64,000 bases of DNA, taken from assembly GCF_029689925.1 (NCBI RefSeq), contig NZ_CP121445.1:182001-246000 (forward strand), written 5' to 3'. Position numbers and translations under genes: made by a program. The notes beneath the pieces were generated by a model, which did not search any database, was not told where the DNA came from, and saw only the letters and a program-made list of their open reading frames with translations. The DNA is from Anaerocolumna sp. AGMB13025. GTDB lineage: Bacteria > Bacillota > Clostridia > Lachnospirales > Lachnospiraceae. This document shows positions 24,352 through 34,298 of the stretch, piece after piece. Numbering within the stretch: the first letter of the stretch is position 1; the number at the start of each line of letters is the position of its first letter.

Positions 24352-25599
24352 CTAACTCATGCCCTTGGCTTTTTCCCTTGGCTTCTCTGTTGAAAACATT
24401 ACAATAACAAATCCAAGGGCAGTAACCAGGGTGCCCAGGAGCAGCATATCTGAAACTCCAAAGGTATCCAGAATTTTACCACCGGTTATATTGGCAATGG
24501 AACCGGCGATTCCCAAGGTTGCTACTCCCAGCATGGCCTGACCCTTCACCTTATCGTGATCTTCTACGATAGAATTCACATAATAAACCGAAGCAGGAGT
24601 AAAAATGGCATAGGACAGCATCTGACAGGCCTGGGAGACGTGGATCATGAGTACATTTGGGGCCAGCCAGGTAATAAAAGCCTTGATAAAGAAGAAAAAT
24701 GCTGCTACCATGACCAGTTTATTGCTGGATATTTTTCTTATAATATATATGAATCCTGCCATGGCCGGCAGTTCTAAGGTCGCTGCTATGGAGAGGGAGA
24801 TTCCCATATCCGTACTTCCGCCCCCAACCTGCTTCATTATATTGATTAAGTAAGTATTAATCAGGCTGTGTGAATAAAAAATCATGGACACACCAATCAA
24901 AAAGAAAGAAAACTTCTTGTACTTTATAAAAAAAGTTAAAATACCAGTGGGTGCAGTCTCTTTGAACGGTTCCCTCCCGCTGGTAACGGATATGCCAGAA
25001 CCAGGATTTAGGTCGGTGGAAACCATGGTTTCCGGCAGCTCTATTTTAAATAAGAAAGCCGAGAGAATTGCAAAACAGTAAGTCCCGATAAACATGACAG
25101 GGATGATTCCTGCTCCAAACCGGTTTACCAAATTGCCGAGCAGGTAAGACATAATGGCAAAGGCGATGGAACCCATACCTCTTGCCAGACCATAATTCAT
25201 AGGTATTCCACGATTTAAGTATTCCAGAGCCAGGGAATTAAAAAGAGGATTTAAGGTAAATGATATAGCGCCAACTATTACATAGATTACCGCTGTCAAT
25301 AAAAAGGAATTCGGCAATAGATATAAAAGTATAACCAGCAGATAAACCATAACCATCAGTACCGCGACGATATAACGGAGGGGTACTTTCTTTGTTTTAT
25401 CTGCAAAGGCAGCTACTACAGGCTGCAATATTATAGATAGAATGGCAGCCAGTGCAAGTACAATGCCAATCTGCATGTTATTAAAATTCTTGGATTGCAG
25501 AAAGACTGCTGCAAAACTATAGATAGCACACTGGCAGATCCAGTAGGTGCTTTGTAAAAAGGCGTATTTAATTGTTAACTGATTCGCTAAACGCTCCAT
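24352..25599 (-). CDS. MFS transporter (oligosaccharide/PPP-type)
   Basis: A 415-residue protein with about 12 membrane segments and the MFS loop ADKTKKVPLRY between helices 2 and 3. The general pattern, with an N-terminal FLQSTYWICQCAIYSFAAVFL, is that of the MFS_1-like/PPP group that includes sugar and nucleoside symporters. The substrate is unknown. The start at 25599 (MERLANQL) is preferred over 25650 because AGGAGA precedes it at the right spacing. The gene follows a Cof-type HAD gene in the same direction after 154 nt and may be co-transcribed. Confidence 0.85.
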   Translation of the reverse strand: MERLANQLTIKYAFLQSTYWICQCAIYSFAAVFLQSKNFNNMQIGIVLALAAILSIILQPVVAAFADKTKKVPLRYIVAVLMVMVYLLVILLYLLPNSFLLTAVIYVIVGAISFTLNPLFNSLALEYLNRGIPMNYGLARGMGSIAFAIMSYLLGNLVNRFGAGIIPVMFIGTYCFAILSAFLFKIELPETMVSTDLNPGSGISVTSGREPFKETAPTGILTFFIKYKKFSFFLIGVSMIFYSHSLINTYLINIMKQVGGGSTDMGISLSIAATLELPAMAGFIYIIRKISSNKLVMVAAFFFFIKAFITWLAPNVLMIHVSQACQMLSYAIFTPASVYYVNSIVEDHDKVKGQAMLGVATLGIAGSIANITGGKILDTFGVSDMLLLGTLVTALGFVIVMFSTEKPREKAKGMS

Positions 25600-25753
25600 G
25601 TTATCTCCTGCTGCGGATATACTTCTAAGGTAAGAGGATCTTAAAACCATTCCCTTAAAGTAAGGCTTTTTATGTATGTTATGAACTCGAGATACAGTTT
25701 ACCTTCTTTTAAGGAATATGGCAAGTTATTTATTATGATTTAAGAGCCTCCGC

Positions 25754-26587
25754 CTAAGCTAAGGGATAATTACGTTTCAGCCATTTTACGACACCGTCTT
25801 GTGTGTTGCTATCTAAAATATGGTCCGCCGCGGCTTTTACTTCTTCTCTGGCATTGCTTACCGCACAGGTAACCTCACATGCCTGAAATAAAGGCAGGTC
25901 ATTTAAATTATCACCGAAGCCTACCACCCTTTCAAAATGATAATGTTCCCTAAGATAGTTAACCGCATTGTACTTGGTGGCATTTACGCTGAAGATTTCA
26001 AGATACCATAACCCCTCCACAGAATAGACATCTTTATAATAAGCATAGGAAATATCTGAGCGGTTTTTAAGTTTCTCACAGGCACGGTCTAAATGTTCCC
26101 TGGTATCTAAAATGGAAAAGTAAATAATATGCTCTGGAGCTACCAGGGAAAAATCCGATACCTGTTTAAATTCTTTATGGTATTTTCTGACCCGTTCCTC
26201 ATAAAAGTCTTTTTGGGCACGATTGCTTAGTTCCTCATAATAAGTCATCTGTTTATGGTCTATAATCTCATACATAAATCCTGTCAATTGGAATTCTTTT
26301 AAAATTCCCTGTATAAATAACAGGCTGTCTTTGGCTAAATATTCAATATTGAGATAACGCCTAAGAGTAAAATCATAGACTAAAACCCCATTCATAAGGA
26401 TGATGGGCAGAGGTAGAATTACGTCTTTTAATATGCTGTTAACCGAGGCTGCACTTCTGGCGGTGGCAACAGTGAAATTCATGCCCTCCTTAATCAGGGC
26501 ATTTAAAGCATTCAGCGTGAATTGGGAGATTTCGGCATTTTGATCAAGTAAGGTGCCGTCTAAATCAGAAATATATAAAGTGTTCAT
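25754..26587 (-). CDS. Cof-type HAD phosphatase
   Basis: A 277-residue HAD hydrolase of the Cof/IIB type. Motif I is SDLDGTLLD with Asp8 as nucleophile, motif II is the Thr in TVATARS, and motif IV is GFGDNLNDLPLFQAC. The large alpha/beta cap between residues about 85 and 190 is usual for sugar-phosphate and cofactor phosphatases. The substrate is unknown. It lies upstream of the MFS transporter, so a role in processing an imported sugar is possible. Confidence 0.9.
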   Translation of the reverse strand: MNTLYISDLDGTLLDQNAEISQFTLNALNALIKEGMNFTVATARSAASVNSILKDVILPLPIILMNGVLVYDFTLRRYLNIEYLAKDSLLFIQGILKEFQLTGFMYEIIDHKQMTYYEELSNRAQKDFYEERVRKYHKEFKQVSDFSLVAPEHIIYFSILDTREHLDRACEKLKNRSDISYAYYKDVYSVEGLWYLEIFSVNATKYNAVNYLREHYHFERVVGFGDNLNDLPLFQACEVTCAVSNAREEVKAAADHILDSNTQDGVVKWLKRNYPLA

Positions 26588-26878
26588 ATGAGTGACCTTT
26601 CCCGGGTTTTGGATATGACAGGCGGATTAAGCCGGTCCATTTTTTAACCTGTTTCAGGATTAGTATACTAATAACGGATCATATCGTCAATGTGAAAGAA
26701 AAGACAGGTGTGGCCAATCTGCATTCTGCCCGGTATACGAGCTGGAAAATGCAATCAAAAGCCGCAGTTTATCTGAAAAATAATGGCTTGTTCACTTGCT
26801 TTTTTTTACATTAACATATAAAATAATATACAATGATTTGAAATAGTAGGGTTCCTTAAACATAAGGGAGGTTTTTTT

Positions 26879-27400
26879 GTGGAAAAGATTGTAATCGAGG
26901 AACGACAATCGAAAACGATAAAACTAATGTCAATCGGTTTATTGTTATTAATTCTATCGGTTATTATATGGATTATCGGCATGCGGGAACGAAAGACGCT
27001 GTTATGGATTACCGGATTATTATCTATGATTATTTCCGGTATCGGTTTTCTCATTTATCTGGGGCGGGCTCTTCAGAGAAAGCCATTGCTGACCATAACC
27101 TTTGACGGCATTATCGATAGTTCTGACCGCAGTTCTATAGGGTATATACCCTTTCAGGATATTGAGAAGTTTTGCATAATTAACAACATGGGGCAGAGAG
27201 TAATCGGAGTGATTCCCAAGGATGAACCCCTCTTCCTGGATAAATTATCACCCATAAAGCAGAAAATAGCCAAATGTAATATAGATAATCAGCACCCTCC
27301 CCTTACCATTCATGTGGAAAAGGCAAAGGATATGTCGCTGGAGGATATCTTTACCCTGCTTAACAAGAGACTCAATGACTACAGCAGTTTATACGATTAA
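26879..27400 (+). CDS. STM3941-family membrane protein
   Basis: A 173-residue protein with two membrane helices (about residues 17-36 and 43-62) and a soluble C-terminal domain (TITFDGIIDSS...GYIPFQDIEKFCIINNMGQRVIGV) that fits the STM3941 family, whose function is unknown. The start is GTG at 26879 with a GGGAGG site. It is followed by a HAD phosphatase gene after 49 nt, so it may head the operon that runs to the M42 peptidase. Confidence 0.75.
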   Translation: MEKIVIEERQSKTIKLMSIGLLLLILSVIIWIIGMRERKTLLWITGLLSMIISGIGFLIYLGRALQRKPLLTITFDGIIDSSDRSSIGYIPFQDIEKFCIINNMGQRVIGVIPKDEPLFLDKLSPIKQKIAKCNIDNQHPPLTIHVEKAKDMSLEDIFTLLNKRLNDYSSLYD

Positions 27401-27449
27401 GACTTCATGTCTACCAAGGCTAAATTGACAGGCAGAAAGGAATAAAGAT

Positions 27450-28109
27450 TTGAAACAGTATATATTATTAGATCTGGATGGTACCGTTACAGAACCGGAG
27501 GAGGGCATTACAAAATCCATTCAATATGCCCTGCACCATATGGGAATCGAAGTAGAGGATTTAAAAACCCTGCGAAAACATATCGGACCGCCGCTAAAGT
27601 ATGGTTTTATGGACTTCTGGGGATTCACAGAAGCAGAAGCGGACCGGGGAATTGAATTATATAGAGAGTATTTTACTGTAAAGGGTATGTACCAGAATTA
27701 TGAATATGAAGGTATGAAAGACTTGCTGCAAAGTCTTAAGAATGCAGGAAGAACGCTGATTTTAGCTACCTCCAAGCCGGAGAAGTTCGCTAAAATGATA
27801 CTGGAATACTTTCATTTGGAGGGGTATTTTACTGATATCTGCGGTGCCAGTATGGACTCTACCAGATCTAAAAAAGGGGATGTGATCCGTTACGCACTTC
27901 ATAAGAACCATATAACCGATTTGGAACAGGTGGTTATGGTGGGGGACAGGTTCCATGACATTGAAGGAGCCAAAGAGAACGGAATTGACTCCATTGGTGT
28001 GCTATATGGTTATGGCACCAGGGAGGAATTAACCCAGGCTGGAGCAGGACAAATTGCAGAAACAATTTTGGAACTAAAGACAATTTTATTAAAGGACGAC
28101 GCCCGTTAG
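27450..28109 (+). CDS. HAD phosphatase, phosphoglycolate phosphatase-like
   Basis: A 219-residue enzyme. Motif I is LLDLDGTVTEP (Asp7 region), motif II is ILATSKPE, the conserved Lys is in RSKKGDVIRY, and motif IV is VGDRFHDIEGAKENG. The small helical cap fits subclass IA (Gph/PpaX type), which dephosphorylates 2-phosphoglycolate or similar. The start codon is TTG at 27450 with AGAAAGG before it. It may protect against phosphoglycolate from DNA damage, since the next gene is an AP endonuclease, but this is inference. Confidence 0.85.
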   Translation: MKQYILLDLDGTVTEPEEGITKSIQYALHHMGIEVEDLKTLRKHIGPPLKYGFMDFWGFTEAEADRGIELYREYFTVKGMYQNYEYEGMKDLLQSLKNAGRTLILATSKPEKFAKMILEYFHLEGYFTDICGASMDSTRSKKGDVIRYALHKNHITDLEQVVMVGDRFHDIEGAKENGIDSIGVLYGYGTREELTQAGAGQIAETILELKTILLKDDAR

Positions 28110-28131
28110 TACGGGCAGGGAGGAGCCGTAT

Positions 28132-28893
28132 ATGAGATTGATATCCTGGAATGTAAATGGACTTAGGGCTTGTCTTAATAAGGGATTTTTGGATTTCTTC
28201 CATCAGGTGGAAGCGGACGTATTCTGCATACAGGAAACAAAGATGCAGAAAGAACAGTCGGAATTATCTTTGGAAGGATATACTCAGTACTGGAACAGTG
28301 CAGTTAAAAAAGGTTATTCCGGTACCGCAATATTTACAAGAATAGAGCCTTTATCCGTAGCATATGATTTAGGGCTTGAAAAACACAATGAGGAAGGCAG
28401 GTCCATTACCCTGGAATTTGAAGAATTCTATCTGGTAACAGCATATACGCCAAATGCCCAGAGAGAGTTAGCAAGACTTGACTACCGAATGGAGTGGGAG
28501 GATGACTTCCGCAACTATCTGGTGAAATTAGAACAGGTCAAACCGGTTATCTTATGCGGGGATTTAAATGTGGCGCATAATGAGATTGATTTAAAAAATG
28601 CCAAATCCAATATCGGAAATGCGGGTTTTTCCAAGGAAGAGAGGGGCAAGATGACAGAGCTTTTAAACAGCGGCTTTGTGGATTCCTTCCGTTTCCTTTA
28701 TCCGGAGGAGACCGGCGCTTACACCTGGTGGTCTTATATGTTCCATGCCAGGGAAAAGAATGTGGGCTGGCGGATTGATTATTTTATCGTATCTGAAAAA
28801 ATCAAATCGAAGATAAAAGACAGTATCATCCATAAAGATATCCTGGGAAGTGACCACTGTCCGGTAGAACTGGACATCTCTTTGGGAGAATAA
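28132..28893 (+). CDS. exoA: Exodeoxyribonuclease III / AP endonuclease
   Basis: A 253-residue enzyme of the ExoIII/APE1 family that cuts DNA at abasic sites and trims 3' ends in base-excision repair. Motifs seen are SWNVNGLRA, FCIQETKMQ, the Tyr in TAYTPN, CGDLNVAH, WRIDYF and the catalytic GSDHCPV near the C-terminus. The length is usual for the family (about 250). The start has a GGGAGG site. A short hairpin GCCCGT/ACGGGC spans the stop of the preceding HAD gene. Confidence 0.95.
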   Translation: MRLISWNVNGLRACLNKGFLDFFHQVEADVFCIQETKMQKEQSELSLEGYTQYWNSAVKKGYSGTAIFTRIEPLSVAYDLGLEKHNEEGRSITLEFEEFYLVTAYTPNAQRELARLDYRMEWEDDFRNYLVKLEQVKPVILCGDLNVAHNEIDLKNAKSNIGNAGFSKEERGKMTELLNSGFVDSFRFLYPEETGAYTWWSYMFHAREKNVGWRIDYFIVSEKIKSKIKDSIIHKDILGSDHCPVELDISLGE

Positions 28894-28952
28894 GCAGCTG
28901 CCTGGGATTTATTGACTAGAAGAACAATTCTCAAATACAAAGGAGCTTTATT

Positions 28953-29525
28953 ATGAAACTATATGATATTACACAGGAGCTATTTACCAGTGTTGTTTAT
29001 CCTGGAGATGTGCCTCCGACCTACCTGCGCCAGTTACAAATCAAGGAAGGAGCTCCCTGCAATGTTACGGTGCTTAATATGTGTACCCATAACGGAACCC
29101 ATGTGGATGCCCCTTATCATTTCCATGAAGACGGCAAAACTATTGATGAGCTGGATTTAAGCAAATGTATCGGCAATTGCAGTGTAGTTGAATTTACCCA
29201 TCAGCCGGATGCAGCGCAAATGAGAGATGTCCTAAAATATAGTGAAAAAAGGCTGTTATTAAAAGGTGATGTGGTAGTTACCTTAGAACTTGCAAAGCTG
29301 ATGAACGAATATAACATGGAACTGATTGGAATCGAAGGACAGAGTTTTGGACCTGCAGACGCACCAAAAGAAGTCCATCTGGAATTACTGGCCAAGGAAG
29401 TAGTCCTCTTAGAAGGTGTCCGATTAGGTGACGTACCTGAGGGCAATTATCTGTTATCCGCAGCACCGGTTAAGCTTGGCGGCAGTGACGGCGCTCCCTG
29501 CAGGGCAGTGCTGATTGAGTTATAG
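28953..29525 (+). CDS. Cyclase-family metal-dependent hydrolase (kynurenine formamidase-like)
   Basis: A 190-residue protein with the metal-binding signature HNGTHVDAPYHF, which defines the cyclase/KynB superfamily. The fold hydrolyses amides, lactones or similar bonds. No tryptophan catabolic genes are nearby, so the substrate is open. AAAGGAG precedes the ATG. It lies 59 nt after exoA and 15 nt before the M42 peptidase gene, so these two are likely co-transcribed. Confidence 0.85.
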   Translation: MKLYDITQELFTSVVYPGDVPPTYLRQLQIKEGAPCNVTVLNMCTHNGTHVDAPYHFHEDGKTIDELDLSKCIGNCSVVEFTHQPDAAQMRDVLKYSEKRLLLKGDVVVTLELAKLMNEYNMELIGIEGQSFGPADAPKEVHLELLAKEVVLLEGVRLGDVPEGNYLLSAAPVKLGGSDGAPCRAVLIEL

Positions 29526-29540
29526 AACAGGAGTTTAATT

Positions 29541-30563
29541 ATGGATACAATGGATTATATCATTAAAACCCTGGAGACGCTGGTTAATATACCAAGTCCC
29601 TCCGGTTATACCAGGGAAGTCATGGAGTTTGTAAGAAAAGAGGCAGAGGGTTTTGGATATGCCTGTGAAATGAGCAAAAAGGGCGGTCTGGTCATTCAGG
29701 TGAAAGGATTAGGCGGTGAGACGTTAGGATTGTCCGCTCACGTAGATACGTTAGGTGCCATGGTCCGTTCGGTATCAGGGGAAGGAATGTTAAAGTTTAC
29801 CATGGTAGGCGGATATACCATGCAGAGTATCGAGGGCAGTTACTGCAAGATACATACAAGGGAAGGTAAGGTCTATACCGGTACCATCTTATCAAAAAGT
29901 CCCTCTGTACATACCTTTGATGATGCCAGAACCTTAGACCGTACCGAAAGAAATATGGAAATCCGTATTGATGAAGTGGTTAAGAACCGAGAAGATGTGC
30001 TAAAACTGGGAATAAACAGCGGAGATTATGTCAGCTTTTTGGCTAATTTTGAATATACAGAAAAAGGCTTCATTAAATCCAGGCACTTGGATGATAAAGC
30101 TTCGGTTGCCGTACTGCTTGGTCTACTTAAGGATATGTCGGAGCACGGGCTTACACCAAAGCGAAACATAAAGCTCTTAATCAGCAATTACGAAGAGGTT
30201 GGTTTTGGTGCCAGCTGGATTCCAGAGGATATTACAGAGTTTATAGCGGTGGATATGGGTGCTTTAGGAGATGATTTAAACGGTACGGAATATGCCGTAT
30301 CCATCTGCGCCAAAGATTCTTCCGGACCCTATGATTATGATTTGACGACCGACTTAATTAATCTGGCAAAAGAGAATGGAATTGATTATGCAGTGGATGT
30401 TTTCCCTCATTACGGTTCTGATGTATCGGCAGCCATGCGGGGAGGTCATAACATTAAGGGTGCATTAATAGGGCAGGGCATTCATGCTTCCCATGGTATG
30501 GAGCGGACCCATAGGGATTCGCTTATGAATACCTTAAAGCTTTTGAAGGTTTATGTGATTTAA
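29541..30563 (+). CDS. M42 family aminopeptidase/glutamyl aminopeptidase
   Basis: A 340-residue metallopeptidase of the M42 group, which forms large tetrahedral cages and removes N-terminal residues from peptides. The metal and catalytic motifs are SAHVDTLGA (His/Asp), HLDDKAS (bridging Asp), SNYEEVGFGAS (Glu-Glu pair), VDMGA and a late His in IHASHGMERTH. Length is normal. An ACAGGAG site stands before the ATG. It is the last gene before a large bidirectional hairpin. Confidence 0.93.
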   Translation: MDTMDYIIKTLETLVNIPSPSGYTREVMEFVRKEAEGFGYACEMSKKGGLVIQVKGLGGETLGLSAHVDTLGAMVRSVSGEGMLKFTMVGGYTMQSIEGSYCKIHTREGKVYTGTILSKSPSVHTFDDARTLDRTERNMEIRIDEVVKNREDVLKLGINSGDYVSFLANFEYTEKGFIKSRHLDDKASVAVLLGLLKDMSEHGLTPKRNIKLLISNYEEVGFGASWIPEDITEFIAVDMGALGDDLNGTEYAVSICAKDSSGPYDYDLTTDLINLAKENGIDYAVDVFPHYGSDVSAAMRGGHNIKGALIGQGIHASHGMERTHRDSLMNTLKLLKVYVI

Positions 30564-30601
30564 AAGAGTAAGGAAGGCTTATAGATTTCGTTTACGAAAG
30601 A

Positions 30602-30672
30602 GGCTGACTAAAATCTTAGGGTTATTGACTTGGGCATTCCCAAGTAAATGAGTCCTTGGATTTTAGTCGGCC
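30602..30672. terminator. Long hairpin between convergent genes, bidirectional terminator
   Basis: About 33 nt at 30602-30634 pair with 30639-30672 around a 4-nt loop CATT, with about 26 of 33 positions matching. The base of the stem is GGCTGACTAAAATC/GATTTTAGTCGGCC. It separates the M42 gene (plus) from the subtilase gene (minus). Confidence 0.75.
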
Positions 30673-30678
30673 CTTAAT

Positions 30679-32385
30679 TTATATTCTGGTTCTGTCTGCT
30701 GTCAGTAACTGATAGGTTCTGAAGATGTCTAATAGTCCGTAACCCCAGTCCGGATGGGGATATTCCAGGTTGTAGCTTCGTCGGGCTCCTTGTATCATTA
30801 GTTTCTTGATGTAAGCATTATTCAGGGTGGTGCAGTTGCCGCGAATGATACCCCATTCCAGCAGCATGGCAGCTATTCCGGCGGCGTGGGCGGCAGCAAT
30901 GCTGGAACCGGTGGCATTCACGAACTGGCTGTCTTTTGTGGGACATAATATATTAACCCCGGGAGCGGCTAAATCTGCTTTGGGGTAGTTAAGCAGTGTA
31001 AATCCCCGGCTTGCATTGTAATATAAGCTTTGGTTTACATAATTGTAAGCCGTAACACAGATTGGACCGATGGAATTACCAGGAGTGGTTATTGTGGTTT
31101 CATTATTGGATTTTGTAAAAAATGTTCCCGGTGATATGAATCCGCTGATAGGAAGCCATAAGTGATATTTTAAAGGCAGGTCGCTTTTCTCTTCATAAAT
31201 TAAGAATCTCCATACACCAGGTATTGGATTATGGAACCGAAACAGGATAAATTGTTTGTTTGTGTGGGATTCTTTCGGATCGGTGTCCACGGTGATGCTG
31301 GTATCATGAAGGGTAATATTCAAGGTATGCCGCAGGAGAGGCGGAATTCTTGTTACAAACTCACCGGTAGGAGCAAAGATATCAAGCCAGAAATTATTCG
31401 GTGACAAGCCCCAGAATTCCATGGAAAAACCGGAATCATGGTTTGCAACAAAAAGTTCAACTGTATCAGGGCTTTTGTTTGGTTTTTTTTCACCGTAATA
31501 ATGGTGTCCGGTATTTCCTTCATTTCCGGCAGATACGATAACTGCAGTGCCTGGATTTTCTATAACGGAGGACAAATACTGGCTTAAGATGCCATGTCCC
31601 TCATGATCACCCTGAGAAGTACCCATTCCGATACAGATTGCAATTGGCCGGTTTATACGTTTCGCGAGTTGAGTTAAGTATTTGACACCTAAAATAATAT
31701 CATTTTCCTGATAGCAGTCCGAGCCTTCCGGAATGGCAAAAAATTTTTTAAGGTAAGGTTTGGCAGTTTTTAATTTTACGATAGCTAAGTCCGAACTGGG
31801 CACCACCCCCATAAAGCCATGGTTACTTACCGGTGTACCGGCAGCAATGCCGGCAAGCATGGTGCCATGACCGACTTCATCGGTGCTGGGCACAATAGAT
31901 AAGGGAGTTTCGCTTCTTAAAGCTGTATTAATGAGATCTCTGTCATATTCTGTTCCGTAATAATACCCATCCGGAGAATTACCGTCCTCAACCGTCTGAT
32001 CCCAGAGGGAGATGATTCTGGTGGTATTATCAGAATTCTTAAAGGCGGGATGAGTATAATCAATGCCGGTATCTACGAAACCGATTAAAACCCCTCTGCC
32101 CCTTAATTCCAAATCAGGGATATTTCGGATTTTGGATATTCCCGTAGTATTATAACCGGGGGCGGATAATAAGCCATAGCAGTTTGGCAATGTAGCATAA
32201 CCGTATTTTGATATGCTGTCCGGTGTCATATTACCGACCGGAATATGAACCACGGCAAACTTATGATCGATTAAATTATAAGAGCTGTTCGGATAACTTT
32301 CTAACCGGCTATAATCTTCATTATATTCTATTAACAGATCCGCATAAGCGTTGCTTGCTACCTTATATTTTTCTTCCTCATTCAT
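30679..32385 (-). CDS. Subtilisin-like serine protease (S8, Csp-type)
   Basis: A 568-residue protease without signal peptide. The catalytic triad is visible: Asp105 in GFVDTGIDYTHP, His173 in VGHGTMLAG and Ser near residue 500 in ATGSSIAAAHAAG. Length and domain order (N-terminal prodomain-like 90 residues, S8 core with a large insert of a jelly-roll type between His and Ser) fit the clostridial CspA/B/C-related group, which works in spore germination. The next gene on the same strand is a paralogue with the same architecture, and an amidase lies beyond it, which strengthens a sporulation/germination link. AAAGGA precedes the ATG. Whether it is a Csp orthologue cannot be decided here. Confidence 0.88.
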   Translation of the reverse strand: MNEEEKYKVASNAYADLLIEYNEDYSRLESYPNSSYNLIDHKFAVVHIPVGNMTPDSISKYGYATLPNCYGLLSAPGYNTTGISKIRNIPDLELRGRGVLIGFVDTGIDYTHPAFKNSDNTTRIISLWDQTVEDGNSPDGYYYGTEYDRDLINTALRSETPLSIVPSTDEVGHGTMLAGIAAGTPVSNHGFMGVVPSSDLAIVKLKTAKPYLKKFFAIPEGSDCYQENDIILGVKYLTQLAKRINRPIAICIGMGTSQGDHEGHGILSQYLSSVIENPGTAVIVSAGNEGNTGHHYYGEKKPNKSPDTVELFVANHDSGFSMEFWGLSPNNFWLDIFAPTGEFVTRIPPLLRHTLNITLHDTSITVDTDPKESHTNKQFILFRFHNPIPGVWRFLIYEEKSDLPLKYHLWLPISGFISPGTFFTKSNNETTITTPGNSIGPICVTAYNYVNQSLYYNASRGFTLLNYPKADLAAPGVNILCPTKDSQFVNATGSSIAAAHAAGIAAMLLEWGIIRGNCTTLNNAYIKKLMIQGARRSYNLEYPHPDWGYGLLDIFRTYQLLTADRTRI

Positions 32386-32474
32386 AGCTTTGATATCCTT
32401 TATCTATTATTATTTCAGATATATGTTTATTTACATAAAATGTGTCAGATTATAGTAAGAATCGAAAGGTCAGG

Positions 32475-34217
32475 TTAGGTCAGATAAGGGGAAGGGGGAA
32501 TAGCAGAGGTAGTATTTGGCAAGAGCATAGTCAAAGAATTAACTACTTTGGTAATATTTAAGATGCCATAACCCCAGTCCGGGCTTGGATAGGTTATTAA
32601 GGGATCACGGTCGGCACCCTGGATTAATAATCGCTTTATGTTAGCTGTATTCATTTTGGTGTAATGACCTCTTACAATGCCCCATTCCAATATCAAAGCA
32701 GTTACTCCGGCTATATAGGCGGCAGAAATACTGGTACCTGTACTGGCGGCAAAATGATTGTTTGTAGTTGGGCTTATGATATCTACCCCCGGTGCGGTAA
32801 GGTCTGGTTTTGGTTCATTGTTTATGGTAAAACCTTTACTGGCATAATAATATAAGGTCTTGTCGGCTGGGTTATAAGCAGTGCTGCAGATCAGCCGCAG
32901 CTGGTTACCGGGTGCCGTAATTGTGGTATAGTTATCCGACCGGTAAAAGAAAGTACTTTTACTGATAAAATCCTGGATAGGAAGCCACAGGTGAAACTGC
33001 ATGGGTAAGGATTCTAATTTATTATAAGTATATAACCGCCAGATTCCGGCAGCCGGTTTACGGATACGGAAAACCATCAATTGGGTATTGGTCTGAGGCT
33101 CTAAAAGGCTGTTGTCAACTACCAGAGTAGTGTCCTTGTAATGATATGCCAGAGTTTTATTAGGAATTGGGGGAATAGTGACCACAAATTCTCCGGTAGG
33201 GGCATAGATATCAAACCAGAACTGGTTGGGGGAAGTACTCCGAAACTGCATGGAAAACCCTGGTTCATCCTTTCCTACATTTAAAAATACATTATCTGTG
33301 TCCAGTGGATTTTCAATAGCTCCATAGTAATGATGTCTGCGGTTTCCTTCGTTACCGGCTGACACAATGATGGCATTTCCTGTCACGGCACCAACGGCTG
33401 CTAAGTATCTGCTGATGATCCGGTTGCCGGTATGATCACTTTGCCCGGTTCCAATACCCAGGCAGATGACCAGAGGGCGGTTTAACCGTTTGGCAGTCTG
33501 GAACAGATATTTTACACCTAATACAATGTCGTTTTCCTGATAGCAGATTGCATTTTCAGGTATGATAAAGAATTCTTTCAGATATGGTTTGGCTTGTTTT
33601 AGTTTAACGATAAGAAAGTCAGCATCTGGTGCAATTCCTGAAAAACTGTGCTGGTCCTCAGGTGAACCGGCCGCAACGCCTGCCAGAGCAGTTCCATGAC
33701 CGATTTCATCGAGACTTGGAACAACTGACAGAGGATCCGGGACCGCTAATGCCTCATTAATCCTATCTCTGCTGTATTCCGTTCCATAATAAAAACCTTC
33801 GGGATATCTGTCACTGTCCACAGTCTGATCCCAAAGGGAGAGGATTCTGGTCGTATTTTCAGAAGTTAGAAATACAGGATTGGTATAATCAATTCCGGTA
33901 TCAATAAAACCGATTAAAACACCCTGACCGGTTAATTCATTTTGAGGAGGGTCATTAGGCAGGCTGTCTGCTTCGTAACTGGTATTCTGACAGACAGATA
34001 ACAGGCCAAAGCAGGTTGGTATGGAAAAATACCCATACTTACTGATACTGTCCTGGGTCATATTGTATACCGGAATGTGAAGAATTGCAAAATCCTCATT
34101 AATATAATTTATCGAACCACTGGGATAATATTTGAAAACGTCCATATTACCGTTATATTCAATTAATAAATCGGCATAATCATTACTGGTAATCTGGTAT
34201 CTCTCCTGGTCTGTCAT
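32475..34217 (-). CDS. Subtilisin-like serine protease (S8, Csp-type), paralogue
   Basis: A 580-residue paralogue of the 30679 gene, colinear along its length. The triad is kept: Asp in GFIDTGIDYTNP, His in IGHGTALAG, Ser in STGTSISAAYIAG. It has no signal peptide. The ATG at 34217 (MTDQERYQ) is preferred over a TTG at 34232. Each gene has its own ribosome-binding site, and 89 nt separate them. The two were probably made by tandem duplication and have diverged. The stretch before the Ser is better conserved than the insert, as judged by eye. Confidence 0.88.
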   Translation of the reverse strand: MTDQERYQITSNDYADLLIEYNGNMDVFKYYPSGSINYINEDFAILHIPVYNMTQDSISKYGYFSIPTCFGLLSVCQNTSYEADSLPNDPPQNELTGQGVLIGFIDTGIDYTNPVFLTSENTTRILSLWDQTVDSDRYPEGFYYGTEYSRDRINEALAVPDPLSVVPSLDEIGHGTALAGVAAGSPEDQHSFSGIAPDADFLIVKLKQAKPYLKEFFIIPENAICYQENDIVLGVKYLFQTAKRLNRPLVICLGIGTGQSDHTGNRIISRYLAAVGAVTGNAIIVSAGNEGNRRHHYYGAIENPLDTDNVFLNVGKDEPGFSMQFRSTSPNQFWFDIYAPTGEFVVTIPPIPNKTLAYHYKDTTLVVDNSLLEPQTNTQLMVFRIRKPAAGIWRLYTYNKLESLPMQFHLWLPIQDFISKSTFFYRSDNYTTITAPGNQLRLICSTAYNPADKTLYYYASKGFTINNEPKPDLTAPGVDIISPTTNNHFAASTGTSISAAYIAGVTALILEWGIVRGHYTKMNTANIKRLLIQGADRDPLITYPSPDWGYGILNITKVVNSLTMLLPNTTSAIPPSPYLT

Positions 34218-34298
34218 AGCTATCCCAACCAATAAGTATTCTTATTAATCTATATGATGTATATAAGAAAAAGTGCCGGGTATTCAAAAATTTTGTAC